Assembly: GCF_014489075.1 (NCBI RefSeq)
Contig: NZ_JACTGR010000002.1
Coordinates: 744,001-808,000 of the forward strand
Direction: 5' to 3'
Length of the DNA: 64,000 bases
Origin: Sphingomonas sp. JC676
Lineage (GTDB): Bacteria; Pseudomonadota; Alphaproteobacteria; Sphingomonadales; Sphingomonadaceae
Below are positions 26,802-35,498 of the stretch, piece by piece. Position 1 is the stretch's first letter. Every line of letters begins with the position of its first letter. The position numbers and the translations under genes are program-made. The notes beneath the pieces were generated by a model. That model worked only from the letters and a program-made list of their open reading frames with translations, was not told where the DNA came from and ran no database searches.

Positions 26802-28214
26802 TAGGCCCGCAGCCGCCTTGCTGGGGGCGGAAGGCGCTGCCGTATCGAGCTTGCCCGCGTTCAGCCGGTCGCGCGCGATCAGCAGCCACAGATAAATCGG
26901 CAGGCTGTCATCCGAGAAGCGGAAGCGCAGCTCGCCGTCCTCGGTCTCGGATTCCAGACCCAGCGTCGACGTAAGTGACTGAAGCTCGGCCTGAACCTTG
27001 TCCGCGCCACCGGCCGATGCCGGGAGCAGGCCGGCGATGTCGCGCGCCGTGAACCAGCCATCGACCGAGCGCGAAGCCTCGCCGATCGCGGCGATGAGCT
27101 GCGGATAGGCGCCGGTCAGAAACTTCTGCATCTCGGTCACCGTGCGCGGCGACATCCGCCCTTCGGTTTCCGCGATCACCAGATCGAGCGCGGCGCGCAG
27201 ATGGCCGACATCGACGGTGAGACGGCCCTGGTCGAGCGCCTCGAGCCCGGCATGGTGGCACAGCAGCCGCGCCAGATAGGGCGAACCGAGCGCGAGCAGG
27301 CTGACGAGATGGCCGAACTTGGCGTCGAAGCGGATGCCCGCGGCGGCTTCGCCAATCGCGATCATCTCCTGGATCTCGCTCTCCTGGAGCCGCGGCATCG
27401 GCAGGCCGATCACATTGCGGCGGATCGACGGGGCATAGCCCATCAGTTCCTGCAGGTTGGGCGCGACGCCGGCGATGATGATCTGGACGCGCGCGGCGCG
27501 GTCCGAGAGATTCTTGATCAGCTCGGCCACAGACTGGCGGAACTTCGGATCATCGACGCGGTCATACTCATCGAGGATGATCAGCACGCGTGTGCCGACA
27601 ATCTCCGAGCAGAGGTCCGCGAGCTCGCGCGAACCGAACCGGCCGGACGGCAGGCGATCGGACAGGCTGCCACCGCTTTCCGCCTCGCCCGTGGTCGGCG
27701 CGACGCCGCGGTGAAACAGCACCGGCACGTCCTCGAGCACCGCACGGAACATCTCCGAGAAATCGGACGAGGCGCCGCAGGTCGCATAGCTGACGATATA
27801 GCTCGATTCGCGCGCGACGTCGGTCAGCACGTGGAGCAGCGAGGTCTTGCCGATGCCGCGCTCGCCATAGAGCACGACGTGGCTGCGCTGCGTCTCGATC
27901 GCCGAAATCAGCCGGCTCAGCATGCCCAAGCGCCCCGCGAAACTGGCGCGGTTGGTCACCGGCTGGGTCGGCGTGAACATGTTCATCATCGCGAAACGCG
28001 CGCGGGTGATCTCGCGGCGCTCGCCGCGCTTGCGCTCCACCGGGCGATCGAGCGCGGACGCGCGGAAGCCCGGAAAGTCGGGCCTCAGCCGCCCGGCCGT
28101 GCTCGCCTCGCGCGGCGTGCCCGCATAGCCTGCGACGAGCGGGAAGTCCTGATCGTCGTCGTCATGCTTGCGCCCGAAGGGCCACAGGAACCTCATTGCA
28201 GAACTTCGCGACAC
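26784..28214 (-). CDS. gelJ: GelJ/SpsJ-like AAA-type ATPase
   Basis: This 476-residue protein has a Walker A motif YGERGIGKTSLLH (about residues 114-126), a Walker B LIILDEYDRVDD (about 210-221) and a sensor-like region IIIAGVAPNLQELMG, as in AAA/ExeA-like or STAND-type ATPases. The N-terminal 80 residues are highly charged. There is no signal peptide, so it is cytoplasmic, perhaps membrane-attached. GelJ in the gellan cluster has no proven function. GTG 28214 has GAGG seven bases upstream; ATG 28196 is the alternative. The gene shares strand and neighbourhood with a small membrane protein linked to the exosortase set. Confidence 0.72.
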   Translation of the reverse strand: MSRSSAMRFLWPFGRKHDDDDQDFPLVAGYAGTPREASTAGRLRPDFPGFRASALDRPVERKRGERREITRARFAMMNMFTPTQPVTNRASFAGRLGMLSRLISAIETQRSHVVLYGERGIGKTSLLHVLTDVARESSYIVSYATCGASSDFSEMFRAVLEDVPVLFHRGVAPTTGEAESGGSLSDRLPSGRFGSRELADLCSEIVGTRVLIILDEYDRVDDPKFRQSVAELIKNLSDRAARVQIIIAGVAPNLQELMGYAPSIRRNVIGLPMPRLQESEIQEMIAIGEAAAGIRFDAKFGHLVSLLALGSPYLARLLCHHAGLEALDQGRLTVDVGHLRAALDLVIAETEGRMSPRTVTEMQKFLTGAYPQLIAAIGEASRSVDGWFTARDIAGLLPASAGGADKVQAELQSLTSTLGLESETEDGELRFRFSDDSLPIYLWLLIARDRLNAGKLDTAAPSAPSKAAAGLSEVKS

Positions 28215-28257
28215 GCATGCACCTCATTTACTGAACGTCGTTCATCCGCGGCAACGA

Positions 28258-28509
28258 TCACCGGCGCTTGATGAACTCGTAGGGCTTTATCACCAGGGCG
28301 ATATACGCAAGCACGAGTATCACGGTAATGATTGCGAAAACGTGATACTCCTCGTTGCCTAGATAATTGGCAACCGCACAACCAACCGCGGGCGGAAGAT
28401 AGCTGATCATCGTATCGCGGACGGCCGAATCCTCCTGCGAGCGTTGCAGAAAGATCACGATCAGTCCGGCAAATATCGCGACAGTCACCCAATCATATGG
28501 CGTCTGCAT
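28258..28509 (-). CDS. Small two-helix membrane protein, XrtV-sorting accessory type
   Basis: This 83-residue protein starts MQTPYDWVTVAIFAGLIVIF and has two to three hydrophobic segments (about residues 8-22 and 55-75) ending in a basic KPYEFIKRR tail. It resembles the small sphingomonad proteins annotated as accessory factors of the exosortase V (XrtV) sorting system; this identification is from memory and is moderate. ATG 28509 is chosen because the sequence fits that family from this methionine and AAGGA lies about 10 bases upstream. It is 44 bases ahead of gelJ on the same strand, so the two are probably one unit. Confidence 0.6.
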   Translation of the reverse strand: MQTPYDWVTVAIFAGLIVIFLQRSQEDSAVRDTMISYLPPAVGCAVANYLGNEEYHVFAIITVILVLAYIALVIKPYEFIKRR

Positions 28510-28766
28510 TGAAAAAACGTTCCTTCCTGCGCCCGGGAGCCGTCGGCTCCTGGTCCCCCAATCGCTTCTTGCCACGCCCGTAGCAGCGGCGGCGACGGCT
28601 AGCTAGACCGCCGCCGTCCGCATAATGTGCCGTAAATGCAAATTCTTCGCTAGTGCGTCCGCACGCGGCGATATTCGGCACGCGAGCCAGGCCCAAAAGA
28701 AGACAAACGTGACAGTCGGGACGCCGCAGGGACTTAGATTGGTTGCTTGACCAGCAGGCTATTGAT

Positions 28767-30071
28767 ATGAGCGGACAAGCCTGGGGGTCTCAAGTGCGCG
28801 CAGAAACGTTTCGAATTCGAGGTGTGAATTCCGCCTCCCTATTTTCGCGGGCTTCATTGTCGCGGAGCGGTGGAGTTGCGTTGCTAGCTACGGCCTGGGC
28901 CGCGGTATACGCCGCGCCTGCAGACGCGCAGACGAGTGGCGGCGGCGGGCGGCAAATCGACGTCAGCGTTTCCAACCGCCTCCAATATGACAGCGACGTC
29001 GTGCTGAGTGACAGCCGTATCAGCGGCGGCCGCGGCAAGGACGATGTCAGCACCTCGCCCACCCTCGATCTCGACATCTATCTACCGCGCGCGACCGGCA
29101 GTCTCTATCTGCGCGGCAATCTCGGCTATGTCTTCTACCGCAAGTTCACGAAGCTCAACCGCGAGCGGATTAACCTCGAAGGCGGGTTTGATCAGCGGGT
29201 GCTGGGGGACTGCATCGTCCATGGCAGCGCAAATTATTCGCGGCAGCTGAGCGATCTGGGCGATGTCTTTACAACGGTGCCGGTTACGGGCGAGTTCAGG
29301 AACAGCCAGGAGAATCGCGAGATCTCCGCCGATGTCGGCTGTGGCGGCGGCATCGGCTTTCGTCCTTCGGTGGCGGTTAGCCGCTCGGAAGTTCGCAACA
29401 GCGCCGCCCTGCGCAAATTCTCGGACGCCGACACCAACAGCCTGACCGGTCAGATCGGCTATTCGGCGCCAGCGCTGGGCATAGTCTCGGTTTTCGGCCG
29501 ATACAGCGACAGCAAATATATCAACCGCTCGACCCCCAGCGGCAACGACGACGGCGTGCGCACCTACGCGGCCGGCGTTCAGCTCGAACGCAATCTGGGA
29601 ACGCGACTCAATTTCACGGGCTCGGTCAATTATAGCAAGGTGAAGCCCTATCTCGCGTCGGTGAAGGAATTCAGCGGCGTTGGCTTTGATCTTTCCGCCC
29701 AGTATCGCGGCGATTTCTTCCAGGTCGGGCTGACCGGCAGCCGCGCTGCGGAGCCCTCGACGCTGCTTTTCGTCAGCTATGACATCCAGACGAGCCTGGG
29801 CCTGACCATGACGACCGAGCTCACGCCGCGGCTCCGCTGGAACGGGGGCTTTTCGTATCGCCGCCGCGCCTTTGCCTCGTCGCCGATCTTCATCGCCGCG
29901 CCGATTCGTGGAACCGAGTCTCTGTATTCGCTCAACGCCGGTCTCAGCTACCAGGCCGGGCGTCGGCTGCGTTTCTCGCTCGACGGGGGCTACACCAAAC
30001 GAACCTCGGATACGCAACTCTTCAATTATGATCAGAAGCGAATCTCTCTAACCACCTCCCTGTCTCTCTAA
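28767..30071 (+). CDS. gelF: GelF/SpsF-like outer-membrane beta-barrel protein
   Basis: About 434 residues. After a long positively charged start, a Sec signal peptide ends near AAPADAQ (about residues 50-56). The mature part is made of alternating amphipathic strands ending in aromatic residues, with the C-terminal pattern ISLTTSLSL expected for an outer-membrane barrel. GelF has no proven function; a role in polymer export through the outer membrane, like other beta-barrel partners of OPX systems, is likely. It is the first gene of the plus-strand unit gelF-D-C-E-M-N. The true start is uncertain because no strong binding site is seen before ATG 28767. Confidence 0.72.
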   Translation: MSGQAWGSQVRAETFRIRGVNSASLFSRASLSRSGGVALLATAWAAVYAAPADAQTSGGGGRQIDVSVSNRLQYDSDVVLSDSRISGGRGKDDVSTSPTLDLDIYLPRATGSLYLRGNLGYVFYRKFTKLNRERINLEGGFDQRVLGDCIVHGSANYSRQLSDLGDVFTTVPVTGEFRNSQENREISADVGCGGGIGFRPSVAVSRSEVRNSAALRKFSDADTNSLTGQIGYSAPALGIVSVFGRYSDSKYINRSTPSGNDDGVRTYAAGVQLERNLGTRLNFTGSVNYSKVKPYLASVKEFSGVGFDLSAQYRGDFFQVGLTGSRAAEPSTLLFVSYDIQTSLGLTMTTELTPRLRWNGGFSYRRRAFASSPIFIAAPIRGTESLYSLNAGLSYQAGRRLRFSLDGGYTKRTSDTQLFNYDQKRISLTTSLSL

Positions 30072-30087
30072 GCCCGGGCGATCAGCT

Positions 30088-30993
30088 ATGCAGACCAAGC
30101 TCCATCGTTTCCTCCTTCTCGCCGCGGTTGCCTCCATCGCTACGCCGGCCATGGCGCAGATCCCAACGCGCAGCCTGCCCGCCCCGAAGCCGGCATCCAC
30201 GCCGACGATGCCCACGCAAACGCCGCCGCAAAATGTGCCGGCCGCCACGCCGGTATCGACCGCGACGGCGGATCCTGCTTTGCCCTCGGTCGCCCCGGCC
30301 GGTTATCGCATCGGCGCCGATGACGTCATCGAAGTCGATGTGCTGGGCCAGTCCGATTTCAAGACGCGCGCCCGCGTGCGCAGCGATGGCACCGTTACGC
30401 TGCCCTATCTGGGCAACGTGCCGGTGGTGGGTGAGACTGCGGTCTCCCTGGCCGACAAGCTTGGCGCTCAGCTCCGCGCCGGCGGTTATTATGCCAAGCC
30501 GATCGTGAGCGTCGAGATCCTCGGCTTCGTCAGCAACTATGTCATCGTGCTCGGCGAGGTCGGCAGCTCCGGCCTCCAGCCGATCGACCGCGGATACCGG
30601 CTCAGCGAGATCATCGCGCGCGCCGGAGGCATGAAGCCCAGCGCCGGCGAGAGCGTCACGCTGACCCATCCCGATGGCACGACCGAGAAGCTGGACTTTG
30701 AGAAGCTTGCCTCCGGCGGGCCGTCGGACGACCCGGTTGTGAAGGCCGGCGACAAGATCTTCGTGCCGACTGCCGAACGATTCTACATTTATGGTCAAGT
30801 TAACGCTCCGGGCGTATACGCGATTCGTTCGGACATGACGCTGCGCCGGGCACTTGGACAAGGCGGCGGTTTGACTGCCTCGGGTTCGTTGAAAAAAGTG
30901 AAGGTTTCTCGCAACGGCGAAGAGCGCAAGATGAACCTCGACGAACTGCTGCAACCGGGCGACGTCATCGTTGTCGGCGAGCGGGCGTTCTAA
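30088..30993 (+). CDS. gelD: Outer-membrane polysaccharide export protein GelD (Wza/OPX family)
   Basis: This 301-residue protein has a signal peptide cut near AMAQ (residue 24), a proline/threonine-rich linker, the Poly_export domain (AGYRIGADDVIEVDVLGQSDF, split here around residues 71-91) and two SLBB-type domains (about 145-190 and 255-300). It would form the periplasmic part and pore of the export channel, as Wza does. There is no lipobox, unlike Wza. It follows gelF by 16 bases and precedes the chain-length gene gelC. Confidence 0.85.
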   Translation: MQTKLHRFLLLAAVASIATPAMAQIPTRSLPAPKPASTPTMPTQTPPQNVPAATPVSTATADPALPSVAPAGYRIGADDVIEVDVLGQSDFKTRARVRSDGTVTLPYLGNVPVVGETAVSLADKLGAQLRAGGYYAKPIVSVEILGFVSNYVIVLGEVGSSGLQPIDRGYRLSEIIARAGGMKPSAGESVTLTHPDGTTEKLDFEKLASGGPSDDPVVKAGDKIFVPTAERFYIYGQVNAPGVYAIRSDMTLRRALGQGGGLTASGSLKKVKVSRNGEERKMNLDELLQPGDVIVVGERAF

Positions 30994-31022
30994 TCATTGT
31001 CGAATATTGGTGAGGCGAGCCC

Positions 31023-32375
31023 GTGAGTCTAGTTCAGTTCTTCCGCATCCTCTGGGCACGTCGCTGGATCATCCTCCCGGCGTTCCTGGTATGCGTGGCG
31101 ACCGCCGCGATCGTGTCGCAGTTCCTGCCCCAGCGCTACCGCGCCAGCACGCGGGTCGTGCTCGATACGTTCAAGCCGGACCCGGTCACCGGGCAGGTAA
31201 TGTCCTCGCAGTTCATGCGCGCCTACACACAGACGCAGATCGAGCTCATTGAGGACTATCGCACGGCCGGTCGCGTGGTCGACGCGCTCGGTTGGGTAAA
31301 CGACCCGGGCAACATCGCCGCGTTCAATGCGTCGTCTGCCGCGGCCTCCGGTGACATTCGCCGCTGGCTGGCACAGAACATCATCGCCAACACCAAGGCG
31401 GGGATCATAGAGGGAAGCAACATCCTCGAGATCAGCTATATCGACACCACGGCCGAACGGGCCGAGCAGATCGCGAACCTGGTGCGCAAGGCCTTCCTCG
31501 AGGAAAGCCTTGCCTATAAGCGCGACGCCGCCAACAAATCGGCCGCCTGGTATGCCCTGCAGGCGGATTCCGCACGCAAGGCGTTGACCGAGGCCGAAGA
31601 CACGCGGACCGCCTTTGCCAAGGCGAATGACATCGTCCTGACGTCGGCTAACACCGATCTCGACACGCAGAAGCTCGAGCAGCTCGAGGGCCAGAGCGTC
31701 GCGGCGCAGAGCTCTCCGACCATGTCGGCGCCGAGCGGCGGCATGGGCCCCGCAGCGATCCAGCTCGCCGCGATCGACCAGCAGCTCGAGCAGGCAGCGA
31801 CCACGCTCGGTCCCAATCACCCGATGTTCCAGTCGCTCCAGCGCCAGCGCGTGGTCGTCGCGGCCGCAGCCGCAAGGGAAAAGAGCGCCGGTGGGGCGAG
31901 TTCGGTCGTCAATGTCGGTGCGATCCGGAACGCGGCCAATGCGCAAAAATCGCAGGTTATCGCGAAGAGCGAAAAACTGGACCAGCTGGTTCGGTTACAG
32001 CGCGATGTCGAGCTGAAAAAGGAGCAATTCCTCAAGGCTTCATCGCGCGTCGGTGATTTGCGGCTTGAGGGGAACAGCGATGATGCCGGCATGACCACGC
32101 TGGGCGAAGCGACCGCGCCCGAAAACCCCTATTTCCCGAATGTCCCGCTGATCGTCGGCGGTGCCGCGGGCTTCGGGCTGGGCCTTGGCGTGCTGATCGC
32201 GTTGCTCGTCGAGCTTCTCGGCCGACGCGTGCGCAGCACCGAGGATCTCGAACTCGCCGTTGGTGCGCCGGTCTTTGGCGTCATCCAGACCGGATTCTCG
32301 CTGCCCTCCCGGCTTCGCCGGGGATATCAGGCTGCATCGGAATCCGCCGCTACTCAAGAGGTTGCAGCAAGCTAA
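31023..32375 (+). CDS. gelC: Polysaccharide co-polymerase GelC (Wzc N-terminal/Wzz domain)
   Basis: This 450-residue inner-membrane protein has a Wzz-type chain-length domain with a transmembrane segment at about residues 16-35 and a second at about 375-397, enclosing a coiled periplasmic region rich in A, Q, E and K. The kinase domain of Wzc is absent and is instead encoded by the next gene, as known for GelC/GelE. It controls chain length and couples synthesis to the OPX channel. The start is GTG 31023, behind GAGGCGAG. It overlaps gelE by a single base (TAATG). Confidence 0.87.
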   Translation: MSLVQFFRILWARRWIILPAFLVCVATAAIVSQFLPQRYRASTRVVLDTFKPDPVTGQVMSSQFMRAYTQTQIELIEDYRTAGRVVDALGWVNDPGNIAAFNASSAAASGDIRRWLAQNIIANTKAGIIEGSNILEISYIDTTAERAEQIANLVRKAFLEESLAYKRDAANKSAAWYALQADSARKALTEAEDTRTAFAKANDIVLTSANTDLDTQKLEQLEGQSVAAQSSPTMSAPSGGMGPAAIQLAAIDQQLEQAATTLGPNHPMFQSLQRQRVVVAAAAAREKSAGGASSVVNVGAIRNAANAQKSQVIAKSEKLDQLVRLQRDVELKKEQFLKASSRVGDLRLEGNSDDAGMTTLGEATAPENPYFPNVPLIVGGAAGFGLGLGVLIALLVELLGRRVRSTEDLELAVGAPVFGVIQTGFSLPSRLRRGYQAASESAATQEVAAS

Positions 32376-33085
32376 TGGACGGTGTGACCACTCCCGAGCA
32401 GGACCCGCACGGCGATGAGCCTGGTTACGGTTCGGCCTATCCCGAAACGCTCGACGTTCTCGAATACCAGCTCGTGCTGGCCGATCCGAGCGGCATCGAA
32501 GCCGAAGCGATCCGCGGCCTGCGCACGCGCATCGTCGCCCAGCATCTCCGCGAAGGGCGCCGGGCGCTGGCGGTCTGCGCGCCTACCGCCGGCTCCGGCT
32601 GCACGTTCATCGCAGTGAACCTGGCGACCGCGCTCGCCCAGATCGGCATCAAGACCGCGCTGGTCGATGCCAATCTGCGCGATCCCTCGATCGGCCAGGC
32701 GTTCAACATCCTGCCGCCGAAGCACGGGCTCGCCGATTATCTGTCGTCGAGCGATATTCCGATTGACGCGATCATTCATCCGACCCGTCTCGCCAATCTT
32801 TCGATCGTCCCCGCCGGCGAGACCTCGTTCAGCCCGCAGGAACTGCTCTCGTCCGAGCGTTTCCGCGATCTGGTCGGCCAGCTGCTCCGCGAGTTCGAGA
32901 TCACGATCTTCGACACCACGGCCTCGAACGCCTGCGCCGATGCGCAACGCGTCGCCAATGTCGTCGGTTACAGCCTGATCGTCGCACACAAGGATTCGAG
33001 CTACATTCGCGACGTCACGACGCTCAGCAAGATGCTGCGTGCCGATCGTTCGAATGTCGTCGGCTGCGTATTGAACGGATACTGA
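32375..33085 (+). CDS. gelE: GelE: Wzc-type cytoplasmic ATPase domain with an altered P-loop
   Basis: This 236-residue protein corresponds to the cytoplasmic BY-kinase half of Wzc. The secondary motifs are clear: Walker A' TALVDANLRDPSI (about residues 94-106) and Walker B ITIFDTTASN (about 170-180). The Walker A itself reads APTAGSGCTF (residues 69-78), with cysteine 76 (codon TGC at 32600-32602) where BY-kinases have the nucleotide-binding lysine. There is no tyrosine-rich tail; only the final residue is Tyr. It therefore probably acts as a structural or regulatory partner of GelC, or binds nucleotide weakly. It is followed by the exosortase gene after one base. Confidence 0.85.
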   Translation: MDGVTTPEQDPHGDEPGYGSAYPETLDVLEYQLVLADPSGIEAEAIRGLRTRIVAQHLREGRRALAVCAPTAGSGCTFIAVNLATALAQIGIKTALVDANLRDPSIGQAFNILPPKHGLADYLSSSDIPIDAIIHPTRLANLSIVPAGETSFSPQELLSSERFRDLVGQLLREFEITIFDTTASNACADAQRVANVVGYSLIVAHKDSSYIRDVTTLSKMLRADRSNVVGCVLNGY

Positions 33086-33086
33086 G

Positions 33087-33977
33087 TTGTCCGACATAGC
33101 GGAAATCGCGGCAGGGCCGCCGCGCCCCAGGGCGATTGCCGGCTACTGGCTCGCAATCCTCGGCCTGTTGGCGCTCGCGATTCCGACGTTCATCACGCTC
33201 GCACGCCAGGTCTGGAGCTCCGAAGGAGGCGTCCACGGCCCGATCGTGCTCGCCACGGGCATGTGGATGCTCTGGCGCCAGAGCAAGTCCCTCGCCGAAC
33301 TCGCGCGGCCGGGCAATCTGGCGGCCGGTCTCGCCATCCTGTTCCTCGCGCTCGTCATCTATATCGGCGGCCGCATCTTCGACTTCATCAGCATCGAGGT
33401 GCTGGGACTGGTCCTCACCGCCTTCGCGGCAGCCTATCTCTATCTGGGCGGCCGCGCGCTGCGGGCGAACTGGTTCCCGGTGCTCTGGCTGTTCTTCCTG
33501 ATCCCGCCGCCGGGCTGGGTAGTCGATCGCCTGACCGCGCCGCTCAAGGAATTCGTGTCCTATGGCGCGACCAAATTCCTGCTGCTGTTCGACTATCCGA
33601 TCCTGCGCCAGGGCGTGACCCTGTTCATCGGGCCCTATCAGCTCCTCGTCGAGGATGCATGCTCGGGCCTGCGCTCGCTGTCGAGCCTGGTCGTCGTGAC
33701 CCTGCTCTACATCTATATCAAGAATAAGCCGTCCTGGCGCTATTCGCTGCTCGTCGTGCTGTGGATCGTTCCGGTGGCCGTGCTCGCGAACATCATCCGC
33801 ATCGTGATCCTCGTCCTGATCACCTATTATTGGGGCGATGCCGCCGCGCAGAGCTTCCTCCACAATACGGCGGGCGTCGTGATGTTCGTTATCGCACTCC
33901 TCGGCATCTTCGCCGTCGACTGGGCCTTCGAATATCTCATGGGATTGCGCGGGAGGCGTCATGTTCAACCGGCGTGA
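33087..33977 (+). CDS. gelM: Exosortase (GelM; XrtV-like)
   Basis: This 296-residue integral membrane protein has about eight hydrophobic segments and the three conserved exosortase residues: Cys192 in EDACSGLRSL, Arg238 in LANIIRI and His259 in FLHNTAG. Exosortases cleave PEP-CTERM sorting signals after export. In the sphingan literature this position is an open frame of unknown function (Urf32/GelM). The start TTG 33087 lies one base after the gelE stop; no better start is visible. It overlaps the EpsI-like gene by 17 bases. Candidate substrates are the two PEP-CTERM type proteins in this window. Confidence 0.85.
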   Translation: MSDIAEIAAGPPRPRAIAGYWLAILGLLALAIPTFITLARQVWSSEGGVHGPIVLATGMWMLWRQSKSLAELARPGNLAAGLAILFLALVIYIGGRIFDFISIEVLGLVLTAFAAAYLYLGGRALRANWFPVLWLFFLIPPPGWVVDRLTAPLKEFVSYGATKFLLLFDYPILRQGVTLFIGPYQLLVEDACSGLRSLSSLVVVTLLYIYIKNKPSWRYSLLVVLWIVPVAVLANIIRIVILVLITYYWGDAAAQSFLHNTAGVVMFVIALLGIFAVDWAFEYLMGLRGRRHVQPA

Positions 33978-34671
33978 CATCCTGATCGGCGCGTCGTGCT
34001 TCGCGGCAGCGGGCACGGCGATGGCGATGAAGCCGCGCAACCGCATGGACCTGCTGCGCGGCGCCAGTCTCGACGAGCTGTTGCCGCACGCATTCGGCGA
34101 ATGGAAGGCCGAGGAGGTCGGCGCGCTGATCGCCCCGCCGCGCGAGAACAGCCTCGAGGACAAGCTCTACAACACCGTCGTCAGCCGCGTCTTCTCGCGC
34201 AGCGACGGCGCGATGGTGATGATGCTGATCGCCTACGGCAATGCGCAGACCGACCTGCTCCAGCTGCATCGTCCCGAGGTCTGCTATCCGTTCTTCGGCT
34301 TCACGGTCAGCAACAGCCATCCCGAGACGATTCCGATCACGCCGCAGGTGGCCGTCCCCGGCCGCGCGATGACCGCGTCGAGCTACAACCGCACCGAGCA
34401 GATCCTCTATTGGGCGCGCGTCGGCGAATATCTGCCGCAGACCGGCAACGAGCAGTTGCTGGCCCGCCTGAAGAGTCAGATGGCCGGCTTCATCGTCGAT
34501 GGTGTGCTCGTGCGGATCTCGAACGTGACCAGCGAAGCCGATGACGGGCTCGCGATCAACCGCGATTTCGCCCGCCAGCTGGTCGAGGCGCTGCCCAAGC
34601 CGCTGCTCGCGCCGCTGCTTGGTACCAGCTTCGGCGAAACGATCGCGGCGAACCGGTCCAAGCCGGCCTGA
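33961..34671 (+). CDS. gelN: EpsI-like exosortase-associated protein (GelN)
   Basis: This 236-residue protein belongs to the EpsI/DUF3485 family that accompanies exosortases, with the hallmark LQLHRPEVCYPFFGF (about residues 99-113). The N-terminus is FNRRDILIGASCFAAAGTAMA-like, a twin-arginine/hydrophobic signal cut near AMA, so the mature protein is periplasmic. In many exosortases the EpsI domain is fused to the enzyme; here it is separate but overlaps gelM. Its exact role in sorting is not known. It is the last gene of the gelF-N unit before a gap of 60 bases. Confidence 0.82.
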   Translation: MFNRRDILIGASCFAAAGTAMAMKPRNRMDLLRGASLDELLPHAFGEWKAEEVGALIAPPRENSLEDKLYNTVVSRVFSRSDGAMVMMLIAYGNAQTDLLQLHRPEVCYPFFGFTVSNSHPETIPITPQVAVPGRAMTASSYNRTEQILYWARVGEYLPQTGNEQLLARLKSQMAGFIVDGVLVRISNVTSEADDGLAINRDFARQLVEALPKPLLAPLLGTSFGETIAANRSKPA

Positions 34672-34731
34672 ACGTCTTTGCGCGTCCTTTGCTGCGGCGC
34701 GCCGGCGATACAGCCATAAAGGGAGATGCAG

Positions 34732-35430
34732 GTGAATATCCGGGGCAGTCTGCGGCGCCTTTACAATGGCCTCAACAAGCATGCCGCGCGGCACATCATC
34801 CCGGCGCTGTATCGTCCGGTGGCGGCCGGCAAGCTGGTCACCATGGGCAATGGGCACGGCGCATGGCGCGTGCCGATCGATCAGCTCCGCGCGGACATGG
34901 TCTGCTATTGCGTCGGCGTCGGGGTCGAGGCCTCGTTCGACGTCCAGCTCGCTGAGAACGGCTGCCAGGTCTATTCGTTCGATCCCACGCCCACCGCGAT
35001 CGCCTATATGGAGACGCTGGACTATCCCAGAGACCGACTGAAGTTCCTGCCTATCGGTGTGTGGAGCGAGAACACCACGCTCGAATTCTTCATGCCGGCG
35101 GACGGCGTGGTCAATCTGTCGGTCAAGAACGTCCACCTCACCGGCGTCTCGGTGAAGGCCGAGTGCAAGACGCTGACGACGATCATGCGCGAGCTCGGCC
35201 ATGACCGGATCGACCTGCTCAAGGTCGATGTCGAAGGCGCCTGGAAGGAAATCATCGATTCGATGGTCGCGGACGACATCCGCCCCTCGATCTTCTGCGT
35301 CGAGTTCGACAGCCCCACTTCGACGCTCAAGGTCGCCAATACGATCCGGCAGCTCAAGCGTATCGGCTTCGAGCTCGCCGATATCGATCGCGACAATTAC
35401 CTGTTCGTCCAGTCGGCGCTGGTGCGCTAG
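34732..35430 (+). CDS. FkbM family methyltransferase
   Basis: About 232 residues with the FkbM pattern: CYCVGVGVEASFDVQLAENG for the SAM-binding loop, YSFDPTPTAIAYM, and late RIDLLKVDVEGAWKEIID with the conserved Lys-Asp-Glu. FkbM enzymes O-methylate sugars, polyketides and other small hydroxyl groups. GTG 34732 is preferred because GGGAG lies seven bases upstream; ATG 34726 sits directly on that sequence. The gene is in the same direction as gelN and could be co-transcribed. It is not part of the described gellan cluster and may methylate the polymer. Confidence 0.78.
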   Translation: MNIRGSLRRLYNGLNKHAARHIIPALYRPVAAGKLVTMGNGHGAWRVPIDQLRADMVCYCVGVGVEASFDVQLAENGCQVYSFDPTPTAIAYMETLDYPRDRLKFLPIGVWSENTTLEFFMPADGVVNLSVKNVHLTGVSVKAECKTLTTIMRELGHDRIDLLKVDVEGAWKEIIDSMVADDIRPSIFCVEFDSPTSTLKVANTIRQLKRIGFELADIDRDNYLFVQSALVR

Positions 35431-35456
35431 GCCGGATCGACATTGGCGGGAAAGTT

Positions 35457-35477
35457 CCCCTCCCCTGCAGGGAGGGG
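35457..35477. repeat. Short G/C hairpin repeat, possible bidirectional terminator
   Basis: Eight-base arms CCCCTCCC and GGGAGGGG flank the loop CTGCA. It lies between the convergent FkbM gene and atrB. The same arm sequence recurs at 47.3 kb and 50.35 kb in this window. Confidence 0.6.
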
Positions 35478-35498
35478 AGAAAGAAATATCGATCTACC

